Shown here: positions 18,536 through 26,451 of the stretch, in pieces
Numbering within the stretch: position 1 is the first letter of the stretch
Layout: each line of letters begins with the position of its first letter
NCBI RefSeq assembly: GCF_002797445.1
Contig: NZ_PGEP01000001.1
Location: forward strand, 3,720,501 to 3,784,500
DNA from: Acidovorax sp. 69
GTDB lineage: Bacteria > Pseudomonadota > Gammaproteobacteria > Burkholderiales > Burkholderiaceae_C
DNA: 64,000 bases
Reading direction: 5' to 3'
Program-made: the position numbers and the translations under genes
Notes under the pieces: model-generated
Seen by the model: only the letters and a program-made list of their open reading frames with translations
The model's database searches: none
What the model was told of the DNA's origin: nothing

Positions 18536-19333
18536 TCAACACGGCATCAGGACCCAATCGCTGTCGCCATGCCACTTGATGTCCGCATCACCAAGCAATG
18601 CACAGGGCTGTGTACCGCGTTCAAGCGTACATGCTGAAAGCACAACGTCATACCCATCCAGCGTTTCGCCTGACCACGATTGCGCGTGCGCGAGCGGTGG
18701 CGCTGAAGAGACGGTTGCTCGACAAAATTCGATGCGTTGGATGACTGAAAAATCGACGCCTGTCCCAAGGCACTTGAAGTACGCCTCTTTGAGGCTCCAC
18801 CACTGCACAAACAGGCGCTGCCGAGACCGTTCGCAGTCGATGGCATGCAGTTGCTGCATCTCGCGGTCGGAGCAGGCCAGGGCAGCCGGTGCGAGCACAT
18901 CGCGCCAGGAGGATCGAATACTTTGTACCTCGATATCCACACCCACGGGCTGGGTCGCCAGTGCACAGGCGATGAACATATCGCTGTGTGATAGGGAAAG
19001 GTACATTGAAGCCGCGGCATCCGCGCCATGGTGATGCACATTCAGCGCTGGCGCCTTGCCCTCTGCGGCGTCCAGCCGCCAGTGCTCCACGGGGGTGACG
19101 GTAGCCTGCGCCAGCAGGCTGCGCAGAGCATAGCGGCAGGCCACAAACTCTTGGCGCCTTGCGGGGCGCTGCATGGCGGCCAGACGCACCTGCTCGCCTT
19201 CACTGAGCCAACCCGGTGCCAGTCGCTGGGCCTGCGCCCATACGGACGCCTGCGCGGCCACCTGTATCTGCGGCGCCGCAGGTGCAACCGCAGACGCCGC
19301 CGCAGCGGCCTGGGTGTCTGGCGGAGCGTTCAC
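18536..19333 (-). CDS. 4'-phosphopantetheinyl transferase superfamily protein
   Basis: Transfers phosphopantetheine from CoA to the serine of acyl carrier proteins. The 265 residues hold both family motifs: GVDIE at 131-135 and WSLKEAYFK at 179-187, with SLSHSD before the first, as in Sfp-type enzymes. An Ala-rich N-terminal 30 residues is likely unstructured. GTG 19333 starts 1 bp after the upstream stop. It is the last gene of the polyene operon and the natural activator of the two carrier proteins encoded about 15 kb upstream in the same operon. Confidence 0.9.
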   Translation of the reverse strand: MNAPPDTQAAAAASAVAPAAPQIQVAAQASVWAQAQRLAPGWLSEGEQVRLAAMQRPARRQEFVACRYALRSLLAQATVTPVEHWRLDAAEGKAPALNVHHHGADAAASMYLSLSHSDMFIACALATQPVGVDIEVQSIRSSWRDVLAPAALACSDREMQQLHAIDCERSRQRLFVQWWSLKEAYFKCLGTGVDFSVIQRIEFCRATVSSAPPLAHAQSWSGETLDGYDVVLSACTLERGTQPCALLGDADIKWHGDSDWVLMPC

Positions 19334-19334
19334 C

Positions 19335-19784
19335 TCACGGCGCAGTGCGGGCGTAGGTGCCTTTCAGCGTCACGCCGGTCAGAAAATTGCCTGAATAGCA
19401 TTCGAAACGCACCGGATCCTTGAAGGTCTTTTCTTTGTAGAAGCTGTGCAGGTCCACCACGGCATCGGCGCCTTGCTTCTTGGCGTTTTCTTGCAGGGTG
19501 ATCAACCCGGACAGCGCCGCCCAATGGCATGCAAATACAGGATCCTTGCCACCTGAACTGGTTCTTCGGTTCACATGCTCTTCGCCCAGGCTGGGAGCGG
19601 CCATCTCCGGGGTGGGTGCGCCTGAGAGGTAGAACTTCACACTGCCATCGAGCTTGCCCTCCTTCAGCCCCAGGCGCACGGCGTCTTCCAGGGGCTGCAG
19701 TTGCACTTTGTCGCGTGCGTGCACCCCGTTGACCGCCCCCAGCACGGTCAGCGCCAAAACCCATTGGTGGACCTTCATCTTCAT
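19335..19784 (-). CDS. Exported two-cysteine protein of polyene cluster, paralogue A
   Basis: A 149-residue protein with a signal peptide (MKMKVHQWVLALTVLGAVNGVHA). The mature part reads LQPLEDAVRLGLKEGKLDGS, VKFYLSG, then FACHWAALSGLITLQE, GADAVVDLHSFYKE, FECYSGNF and GVTLKGTYART. It is clearly paralogous to the next gene upstream, with two conserved Cys (in F-x-C-x-WAALS and the x-C-x-x-G-N segment) that may form a disulfide. Proteins like this in polyene clusters are often labelled 'excinuclease ATPase subunit'; nothing here supports an ATPase (no Walker motif, too short). Periplasmic, function unknown. Confidence 0.75.
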   Translation of the reverse strand: MKMKVHQWVLALTVLGAVNGVHARDKVQLQPLEDAVRLGLKEGKLDGSVKFYLSGAPTPEMAAPSLGEEHVNRRTSSGGKDPVFACHWAALSGLITLQENAKKQGADAVVDLHSFYKEKTFKDPVRFECYSGNFLTGVTLKGTYARTAP

Positions 19785-19883
19785 ATGCCATTCCTCCGGA
19801 TCTCTCAGCAAGGAGAGTGTTGTCAATCTTATGGTCAGCGACCGACTTACCCGCCAAGGCTCGCGTCGCTTCGCTCAGCCCCC

Positions 19884-20321
19884 TCAGCCACCGGTGCGGG
19901 CGTAGGTGCCCTTCAGCGTCACACCGATCACGATATTGCCAGCATGGCACTGGTAGGTGACCGGGTTCTTGATGGTGTCGCGCTTGTAGTAGCTGTGCAG
20001 GTCCACCACGGCGTTGGCGCCTTTTTGCTTGGCCGACTCCTGGAACGCAATCAGCGCGGACAACGCTGCCCACTTGCATCCGAAGGCGTCGTCTTTGCCT
20101 ACGCCGTTGGTCTTTTTGTTGGCGACGTCTTCGCCCAGACGCGCGCTGACTTTGGGCGTCTTCGCACCCGAGAGGTAGAACTTGACGCTGCCGTCGAGCT
20201 TGCCTTGCTCCACCCCCATCCGCACTACCTCATCCAACGGCAGTGTCAACACGTCATTGCGTGCATGGGCCATGGTGCCCGCAGAAAGCGCTACCAGCGC
20301 CAAAACCAGATGCTTTTTCAC
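19884..20321 (-). CDS. Exported two-cysteine protein of polyene cluster, paralogue B
   Basis: A 145-residue paralogue of the neighbouring gene, sharing VRxGxxxGKLDGSVKFYLSG, CxWAALSALI, GANAVVDLHSYYK and GVTLKGTYART. The signal peptide is VKKHLVLALVALSAGTMAHA. GTG 20321 was chosen because it begins the signal peptide and has GAGGG 9 bp upstream. The sequence identity to the neighbour, with both Cys kept, points to a tandem duplication. Location periplasm; possible roles are accessory to transport or maturation of the polyene lipid, by context only. Confidence 0.75.
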   Translation of the reverse strand: MKKHLVLALVALSAGTMAHARNDVLTLPLDEVVRMGVEQGKLDGSVKFYLSGAKTPKVSARLGEDVANKKTNGVGKDDAFGCKWAALSALIAFQESAKQKGANAVVDLHSYYKRDTIKNPVTYQCHAGNIVIGVTLKGTYARTGG

Positions 20322-20386
20322 AGTTGTTCCCTCGCCTCGAAAAAGGCCTTGTTGTTGGTGATTGCCAAGGTGCCCGTCCCTGGGCA

Positions 20387-20800
20387 TCAAACCGGCCCGA
20401 TCCGCTTAATCAAGTTGAGGATCCAGCGGTTGTAGTTGGGGTGAATCTTGCGCACGCCGCCGATCTCTTCATAGTTCAGATTGAAGCTGGTCACGTAGTC
20501 GATTTTGTAGCCCGTCGGTTCGTAGCGCACGGCAACCGTCACCTGGTGCTTGCCTTGTTTGTCGTAACTGAGTTCCACCAACCCTGGAGCTTCTCGGGTC
20601 ACAACCCAGCCCAAGGCCTGGCCGCCTGCCACGATGCGGTCACGGGTTTGGCTGGCATCGAGGGGTGTGGCCGACACCGCCAAGACTTTTGGCGCATCGT
20701 ACATATCGGCGGTGCGGGCCAGCGCCGCGCCACTGGCCATGCACAAGGCCAAGGCGATGAACACACCGGCCCAACGCGCCTGCGTATTCGCTCTTTTCAT
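20387..20800 (-). CDS. Exported hypothetical protein of polyene cluster
   Basis: A 137-residue protein with a signal peptide (WAGVFIALALCMASGAALA) followed by about 110 residues: LDASQTRDRIVAGGQALGWV, VELSYDKQGKHQVTVAVRYE, TGYKIDYVTSFNLNY, then HPNYNRWILNLIKRI. The beta-rich middle and WxxNLxxxI end resemble small periplasmic proteins common beside transport genes in Burkholderiales, but I do not recognise a named family. ATG 20800 begins the n-region; an ATG 12 bp upstream is possible. It starts 18 bp after the ketosynthase stop, so it is in the same operon. Confidence 0.65.
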   Translation of the reverse strand: MKRANTQARWAGVFIALALCMASGAALARTADMYDAPKVLAVSATPLDASQTRDRIVAGGQALGWVVTREAPGLVELSYDKQGKHQVTVAVRYEPTGYKIDYVTSFNLNYEEIGGVRKIHPNYNRWILNLIKRIGPV

Positions 20801-20818
20801 CGTTTCTGCCATATTTTT

Positions 20819-22063
20819 TCAGTCGCTCCACCGTTTGAAGATCAATGACGTATTGATGCCGCCGAACGCAAAGTTGTTGCTCATCACCACGTCGGTTTGC
20901 AGCTGGCGCGCCTGGCCCATGATGAAGTCCACCGTGCCGCAGCGAGGGTCGGGTTCGGTGAGGTTGGCGTTCTGGGCGAACCAGCCCTCGCGCATCATGT
21001 GCAGCGTCATCCAGGCCTCCAGCGCGCCGCAGGCGCCCAGGGTGTGGCCCATGTAGCCCTTGAGGGTGCTGACGGGCACCGCGCCGCCAAACACCGCGTG
21101 CGTGGCGGTGGTTTCGGCGATGTCGCCCTGGTCCGTGGCCGTGCCGTGGGCGTTGATGTAGCCGATGGCTTCGGGCGCCAGGCCGGCGTCGGCCAGCGCC
21201 ATGCGCATGGCCTGGGCCATGGTGGCCGGGTTGGGGTGGGTGACATGGGTGCCGTCGGAGTTGGTGGCAAAGCCGATGATCTCGCCCAGGATCTGCGCGC
21301 CGCGCGCCTGGGCATGCTCCAGCTCTTCGAGCACGAAGGTACAGGCGCCCTCGCCCAGCACCAGGCCGTCGCGCTGGGCGTCGAAGGGCCGGGGCGTGAG
21401 CTCGGGCGTGTCGTTCTTGGTGCTGGTGGCGAACAGGGTGTCGAACACCGCAGCCTGGGTGGCATCGAGCTCTTCGGCGCCGCCGGCCAGCATGGCCAGC
21501 TGCTTGCCGCTCTGGATGGCCTCGTAGGCGTAGCCCAGGCCCTGGCTGCCCGAGGTGCAGGCGCTGGACGTCGGGATGACGCGGCCTGTGGCGCCGAAGA
21601 AGACGCCCATGTTCACCGCGGCCGTGTGCGACATCATTTTGATGTAGGTGTTGGCGTTGATGCCTTCGGTGCTCTTCTCGGCCATCATGCGGCCGAAGTC
21701 GCCGATGGCCGCTGGCGTGCCGGCCGAGGAGCCGTATGAGACGCCCATGTGCCCGCTCTTGACGAAGGGGTCGCCCAGCAGACCGGCGTTTTCCAGCGCG
21801 ATCTCGGTGGCGCGGGTGGCCATCAGCGCCACGCGGCCCATGCTGCGCATGGTCTTGCGGTTGTAGTGCGCGGGCAGCTCGAACGGCTGCACGGTGCAGC
21901 CCAGTTGGGTGCTCAGGCCCTCGTAGCCTTCCCATTCGTGCATCACGCGGATCACGTTGCGGCCACTGAGCAGCTGGCTGCGCACCGTGGCCCAGTCGTT
22001 GCCCAGGGGGCTCAGGGCGCCGATGCCCGTGATGACGACGCGGCATTTGGCGGCGGTGCTCAT
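20819..22063 (-). CDS. Beta-ketoacyl-ACP synthase (FabF-like, polyene chain extension)
   Basis: Condensing enzyme, 414 residues, thiolase fold. The catalytic triad is complete: Cys169 in PTSSACTSGS, His306 in NAHGTATDQGD and His340 in KGYMGHTLGA. The C-terminal NNFAFGGINTSLIF is typical of KAS II. ATG 22063 overlaps the ketoreductase stop (ATGA). In aryl-polyene clusters such a ketosynthase pairs with a chain-length factor and extends the polyene by decarboxylative condensation with malonyl-ACP; that assignment is by analogy. Confidence 0.93.
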   Translation of the reverse strand: MSTAAKCRVVITGIGALSPLGNDWATVRSQLLSGRNVIRVMHEWEGYEGLSTQLGCTVQPFELPAHYNRKTMRSMGRVALMATRATEIALENAGLLGDPFVKSGHMGVSYGSSAGTPAAIGDFGRMMAEKSTEGINANTYIKMMSHTAAVNMGVFFGATGRVIPTSSACTSGSQGLGYAYEAIQSGKQLAMLAGGAEELDATQAAVFDTLFATSTKNDTPELTPRPFDAQRDGLVLGEGACTFVLEELEHAQARGAQILGEIIGFATNSDGTHVTHPNPATMAQAMRMALADAGLAPEAIGYINAHGTATDQGDIAETTATHAVFGGAVPVSTLKGYMGHTLGACGALEAWMTLHMMREGWFAQNANLTEPDPRCGTVDFIMGQARQLQTDVVMSNNFAFGGINTSLIFKRWSD

Positions 22064-22824
22064 CCGACCATGCCTCCATTGACCGAAATGACCTGGCGCG
22101 TGACGTACGAGGCCTCGGGCCCCATGAGGAAGGCGACCACACCAGCGACCTCGCCCACCGTACCCATGCGGCGCATGGGAATCATGTCCAGCGCGTGCTC
22201 CAGCACCTCTTGGTTCACCATTTCGGTGTCGATCAGTCCCGGGGCCACGCAATTCACCGTGATATTGCGCTTGGCCAGCTCGATGGCCAGCGACTTGGTG
22301 GCGGCGATCACACCGGCCTTGGCCGCGCTGTAGTTGGTCTGCCCCCGGTTGCCCATGAGCGCCGAGACCGATGCCAGCGTCACGATGCGCCCGGGCTTGC
22401 GTCTGCGCACCATCGGCATGACCACGGGGTGCAGCACGTTGTAGAACGCGTCCAGGTTGGTATGCACCACGCGGTCCCACTCCTCGCCCGTCATCGCGGG
22501 AAAGGCGTTGTCCATGGCGATACCGGCATTGCACACCACGCCGTAGTAGGCGCCGTGGGCCTCGATGTCGGCCTCCAGCGCGGCGGCGCAGGCGGCGCGG
22601 TCGGCTACATCGAACTGCAGCACGCGCGCGCTGCGGCCCAGGGCCTCGATCTCTGCGACGGCGCTGTGCGCGTGGTCCAAGCCACTGCGGCAGTGCACGA
22701 CGATGTCATGGCCGGCCTGGGCCATGCGCAGCGCAATGGCCCGGCCTATGCCCCGGCTGGAGCCGGTCACCAGGATGGTGGCGCCGGTGCCCGGGGCTGG
22801 TGGTGTCTTCGTCAACTCGTTCAT
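22060..22824 (-). CDS. 3-oxoacyl-ACP reductase (FabG-like, ApeQ type)
   Basis: NADPH-dependent SDR reductase, 254 residues, that reduces the beta-keto group after each condensation. Motifs: cofactor loop TGSSRGIGRAIA at about residues 20-31, NAG in VVCNAGIAM, catalytic Ser in TLASVSALMG, and YSAAKAG with the Tyr/Lys pair. C-terminal VISVNGGMVG is normal. Stop overlaps the next ketosynthase start. Directly grouped with a dehydratase and ketosynthases, as in aryl-polyene cluster reductive cycles. Confidence 0.93.
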   Translation of the reverse strand: MNELTKTPPAPGTGATILVTGSSRGIGRAIALRMAQAGHDIVVHCRSGLDHAHSAVAEIEALGRSARVLQFDVADRAACAAALEADIEAHGAYYGVVCNAGIAMDNAFPAMTGEEWDRVVHTNLDAFYNVLHPVVMPMVRRRKPGRIVTLASVSALMGNRGQTNYSAAKAGVIAATKSLAIELAKRNITVNCVAPGLIDTEMVNQEVLEHALDMIPMRRMGTVGEVAGVVAFLMGPEASYVTRQVISVNGGMVG

Positions 22825-22911
22825 TCTTGGTATCGATCTGCCGGTCTCCCGGCGTGCTCCCTCGTCGTTCTAGCTCTGTCGTTCTGTCTGTTTTTATGAG
22901 TGCCTGTGCGC

Positions 22912-23388
22912 TCACTGGCCCTGCGCCGGCGCGGATGATGAAATATAGGTGTTCCCGTCACTAGGCTCAAAGACAGAAATGCGCGCGGTTGCCAACTCCC
23001 TCCCGCCATCGGCCTCGATGCGGCAGTCGAACATACCCAGGCCGTTGTCGCCCATCAGCTCGCACTGCACGCGCACCGTGAGCCGGGTGCCGGCTGCAAA
23101 AAAGGCCTGCGCGGCCTCGAACCTGCGCGAGCCGAGCAGGAAGCCGATCTGCACGGCCCGCCCCTTGCGCAGGGCGTTCCAGCCGGCCCAGGCGGCCACT
23201 GTCTGCGCCATGTACTCCATGCCCACCCAGGAGGGCATGCCAGCGTCGTGCAGGAACAGGCCATCGCGCGGCACGGTGACCTCGGCCACGGCGCGGTCCT
23301 CATCGGCGGCCAGCAAGCGGTCCAGCAGCAGCATCACGCCCCGGTGGGGCACATAGTTTTCGATGGGTATAAGTGGTTGGTCGCTCAT
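22912..23388 (-). CDS. ApeP-type 3-hydroxyacyl-ACP dehydratase (hotdog fold)
   Basis: A 158-residue hotdog-fold dehydratase. The N-terminal IPIENYVPHRGVMLLLDRLL carries the PHR(G) catalytic His segment seen in this family. Then follow PSWVGMEYMAQTVAAWAGW with the second active-site acid in place, and GFLLGSRRFEA. ATG 23388 (MSDQPLIPIENY) starts 2 bp after the ketosynthase stop. It removes water to create the conjugated double bonds. A second dehydratase-like domain is fused to the ligase at 31714, so the cluster holds two. Confidence 0.85.
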   Translation of the reverse strand: MSDQPLIPIENYVPHRGVMLLLDRLLAADEDRAVAEVTVPRDGLFLHDAGMPSWVGMEYMAQTVAAWAGWNALRKGRAVQIGFLLGSRRFEAAQAFFAAGTRLTVRVQCELMGDNGLGMFDCRIEADGGRELATARISVFEPSDGNTYISSSAPAQGQ

Positions 23389-23390
23389 GG

Positions 23391-24587
23391 CTAGGCGGCC
23401 TCGAAAAGCAGGGCACTGTTGCTGCCCCCAAAGGCAAAAGAATTGCTCAGCACTGCGCGCACGGCCCTGTCGAGCTGCTGGCCGGGGGCCACTGCGTTCA
23501 GGGCCGGAATAGCCGGGTCCACCGCGCCGTCCCACCAGTGCACGGGCAGCACACCGCGGGGGTTGTCCTGCAGCACGTGCCAGGCAATGGCGGCCTCCAG
23601 CGCACCGGCTGCGGCCAGGGCATGGCCGGTGAGTGGCTTGGTGGAGCTTACCGCCACGCCCTGGCCCAGAACGGACTGCACCGCCCGGCTCTCCATGGCG
23701 TCATTGTGCAGCGTAGCGGTGCCGTGCAGATTGACATAGTCCACGGCAGTGGGCCGCATAGCCGCGCGCGCCAGCGCCTTGTGCATTGCCGCCACAGCGC
23801 CTTGGCCCGAAGGGTCGGGGGCGGACATGTGGTGCGCGTCCTGCGACTCGCCCCAGCCCGCCAGGCGCACCGGGCCGCTGTCGCGGCTGAGCACGAAGAA
23901 TGCCGCGGCTTCGCCCAGGTTGATGCCGTTACGGTGGGCCGACAAGGGGTTGCAGCGCTGGGCGGATACGGCCTCCAGCGCGCTGAAACCGCCCACAGTG
24001 AAGCGGCCCAAGGCGTCCACCCCGCCAGCCACCACTACATCAGCCATGCCGGACTGCAGCAGCCGGCCGGCCGAGGCCAGGGCCTTGGCGCCCGAGGAGC
24101 AGGCGGTGGAGATGGCGTGCGCAGGCCCGCGCACACCCAGGTGCAGCGCCAGGAACTCGGCAACGTTGCCCATCTCCTGCACGCGGTAGTCCAAACCCGG
24201 GGGAAAGCGGCCCTCATGCAGCAGGTGGCGGGCCGCGGCCTCGCCTTCGTCCATGCCTGCCGTACTGGTACCCACCACCAGCGCCACGCGCGTGGCGCCC
24301 CATTGGGCGATGGCCTGCCCCACCACGGGGCGCAGGTCCTGCATGGCGGCCCAGGCCAGCGCATTGTTGCGCGAGCGCTGGTGTGCCGGGGCAAAGTCCA
24401 GCGCGGGCAGCAGCGTGCCCGCGGGCAGGCAACCCAGCGGCAAAGTGCGGCCAGGGCTGTAGCGGTCCGTCCACTGCAGGGTTTGCGGGTCGGTGGCAGA
24501 AAAAAGATTCGCGCGCATGGACGCGGCGTCCAGCCCCAGCGCGCTCCAGGCCGATGCGGCGTTCAAGTAGACATGCGGGCCGGCCAT
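23391..24587 (-). CDS. Beta-ketoacyl synthase (second, ApeR-like)
   Basis: A 398-residue ketosynthase with intact active site: Cys163 in STACSSGAKAL, His288 in NLHGTATLHND and His322 in LTGHALAAAG; C-terminal LSNSFAFGGSNSALLF. It is distant from the other ketosynthase of the operon and closer to the KAS I-like enzymes of aryl-polyene clusters, where it may start chains. ATG 24587 overlaps the upstream stop by one base (TGATG). Its N-terminal third is divergent from FabF, as usual for that group. Confidence 0.9.
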   Translation of the reverse strand: MAGPHVYLNAASAWSALGLDAASMRANLFSATDPQTLQWTDRYSPGRTLPLGCLPAGTLLPALDFAPAHQRSRNNALAWAAMQDLRPVVGQAIAQWGATRVALVVGTSTAGMDEGEAAARHLLHEGRFPPGLDYRVQEMGNVAEFLALHLGVRGPAHAISTACSSGAKALASAGRLLQSGMADVVVAGGVDALGRFTVGGFSALEAVSAQRCNPLSAHRNGINLGEAAAFFVLSRDSGPVRLAGWGESQDAHHMSAPDPSGQGAVAAMHKALARAAMRPTAVDYVNLHGTATLHNDAMESRAVQSVLGQGVAVSSTKPLTGHALAAAGALEAAIAWHVLQDNPRGVLPVHWWDGAVDPAIPALNAVAPGQQLDRAVRAVLSNSFAFGGSNSALLFEAA

Positions 24588-25180
24588 CAGGACGCCCCTT
24601 GCGCCGAAGCGCATAGACGGGCGCCGCCGGGTGACTCAACGCGCAACGTGAAAGGCCCCTGCGGGTAGGTGATCTCGACGGCGGAGCTGCCGACGAACTG
24701 CACGCGCACCCGCTCCTGCCCATTGCGCAGCAAGCGGCGCCCCGTCGCAGAGGCTTCCACGCTCCAAGGCGCCTTGAACGCATCCTGCACGGTCGACGCG
24801 GGCCAGAAGGCCAGCTGCAGGTCGCTCAACACCTGCTCTGGCGCCAGTTGCGCAGGCCACTGGCGCCCGAGCTGTTTGTCCCACCGATTCCCGTCCCACA
24901 CCATGGTGCCCATGCCCTGCCCCATGAGGAAGAAGGCCAGACGCACGGCCTCGGCGTCCACCTCGAGCAAGGCTTCGAGTTGCTGCGCGGGCCTGTCGGG
25001 CAGCTCCACGGTGAGGCGCTGCTGCACGGCCACAGAGCAGCCCAGGGCCGCAGGCGACAGGGCCAGCAAGGGCACGCGCGCAGCATTCTGCGCACCCGGC
25101 GATGCGCAGGCAGACAGCAGCAGCACGGTCAGCAGTGCAGCGCCCAGGCGCGATCTGAAAACGATTGGGGCGACGCTCAT
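24587..25180 (-). CDS. DUF3261 family lipoprotein
   Basis: A 197-residue lipoprotein: the signal peptide RLGAALLTVLLLSAC puts the lipidated Cys at residue 25. The mature part matches the DUF3261 layout, with LLALSPAALGCSVAVQQRLT, VLLEVDAEAVRLAFF-like and VMGQGMGTMVWDG-type segments and the late VQFVGSSAVEITYPQGPFTLRVES. DUF3261 proteins are regular members of aryl-polyene clusters, presumably at the outer membrane in late assembly or export. ATG 25180 overlaps the stop of the FAD enzyme (ATGA). Confidence 0.82.
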   Translation of the reverse strand: MSVAPIVFRSRLGAALLTVLLLSACASPGAQNAARVPLLALSPAALGCSVAVQQRLTVELPDRPAQQLEALLEVDAEAVRLAFFLMGQGMGTMVWDGNRWDKQLGRQWPAQLAPEQVLSDLQLAFWPASTVQDAFKAPWSVEASATGRRLLRNGQERVRVQFVGSSAVEITYPQGPFTLRVESPGGARLCASAQGAS

Positions 25181-26451
25181 GCGGGAACGGCCCCCGGCTG
25201 CCGCGACGGGCGAGGCATGCGACACAGCTCGCCCAGCACCTGCAGGCGCCGCTGGGGTTCCGCCACATAAGGGTTCTTCTTGTCCCAGGCGTAGCCGGCC
25301 AGGATGGATGCAATCATGCGCCGGATCTCGGGGCTGTGTTGGTCGCTAAAAATCACGTCTTGAAAGCCTCCGTCGTACCAGCCCTGCACGAAGGCGCGGA
25401 AGGTGTTCACACCCGCCTGCAGCGGCACCGCATAGTCCTGCTGCCAGTCCACTGCCTCGCCGCGCCAGCTGCGCTCGATGCAGCGTGCCGCCAGGCTGGC
25501 CGACGTGACGGCTATGGTCACGCCGCTGGAGAACACCGGGTCGAGGAACTCGCCGGCGTTGCCCAGCAGCGCATAACCTTTACCCCACAGCGAGGTGACG
25601 TTGGCCGCGTAACCGGTGAGGGACCGGCCCGGCGTGTCCCACACCGCGTTGCGTAGCACATGGGCCAGGCTCGACGTTTCCGCGATGATGGCCTGCAGGC
25701 GTTCCACCTCGGTGCCTTGGTAGCGCGACAAAAACTCGGGCGTGGCCACCACGCCCTGCGAGCAGCGGCCATCAGCAAAGGGAATGGTCCAGAACCAGAC
25801 CTCGTGGTGCACCGGGTGCACCGAGATCAGGATCTTGCTGCGGTCCATGTCGCCATGGGCGATACCGTCCTGGATGTGCGTGAACAGGGCGCCGCGCACG
25901 GGGAAGTCCGACGGGCGCTCGAGCTGCAGCATGCGCGGCAGGGTGCGCGCGAAACCGCTGGCGTCCAGCAGGAAGCGCGCACGCACGGTGTACTCCTCGC
26001 CCTCGGGCGAGGTGACCGAGACCTCGGGCTGCTCGCCCGACACGTCCACAGCGGTCACCGTGTGGCGGTAGCGGATCTCGGCGCCGGCCTTCTCGGCAGC
26101 GTCGGCCAGCACTTTGTCAAAATTGCCGCGCTGCACCTGGTAGGTGGTGCCCCAGCCGGGCGAGAACTTGTCGCGAAAGTCAAACTCGGTGCGCAGATCG
26201 CCCTTGGCGAAGGTGGCGCCGTTCTTGTACTGAAAGCCCGCCTCCACCACGTCCTGCAGCATGCCGGCTTCTTCGATGTAGGCCATGCTTTGGGGCAACA
26301 GGCTCTCGCCAATCGAAAAGCGCGGGAAGACCTCCTTCTCCAGCACCAGCACCTCGCGCCCCTGTTTGCGCAGAATTCCTGCGGCCACGGCGCCCGAGGG
26401 GCCCGCGCCCACGATCAGCACCTCGGTCTGTTCCATTCGACGTTGTTTCAC
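25177..26451 (-). CDS. FAD-dependent oxidoreductase (halogenase-like)
   Basis: A 424-residue flavoprotein. The dinucleotide-binding VLIVGAGPSGAVAAG is at about residues 11-25, followed by PRFSIGESLLPQ, a hallmark of the tryptophan-halogenase-like/geranylgeranyl-reductase group. GNAGEFLDPVFSSGVTIAV is the second FAD contact. The halogenase motif WxWxIP appears as FWTIP, so hydroxylation or halogenation of the aryl head group is possible but not shown. GTG 26451 gives a GTGA overlap with the MMPL stop; ATG 26436 is an alternative. Tailoring enzyme of the polyene operon. Confidence 0.85.
   Translation of the reverse strand: MKQRRMEQTEVLIVGAGPSGAVAAGILRKQGREVLVLEKEVFPRFSIGESLLPQSMAYIEEAGMLQDVVEAGFQYKNGATFAKGDLRTEFDFRDKFSPGWGTTYQVQRGNFDKVLADAAEKAGAEIRYRHTVTAVDVSGEQPEVSVTSPEGEEYTVRARFLLDASGFARTLPRMLQLERPSDFPVRGALFTHIQDGIAHGDMDRSKILISVHPVHHEVWFWTIPFADGRCSQGVVATPEFLSRYQGTEVERLQAIIAETSSLAHVLRNAVWDTPGRSLTGYAANVTSLWGKGYALLGNAGEFLDPVFSSGVTIAVTSASLAARCIERSWRGEAVDWQQDYAVPLQAGVNTFRAFVQGWYDGGFQDVIFSDQHSPEIRRMIASILAGYAWDKKNPYVAEPQRRLQVLGELCRMPRPSRQPGAVPA

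Noticed and set aside
19335..20321. Excinuclease ATPase subunits, as such proteins are often labelled
   Set aside because: No Walker A or ABC signature, signal peptides present, and only about 145 residues; DNA repair is unsupported.
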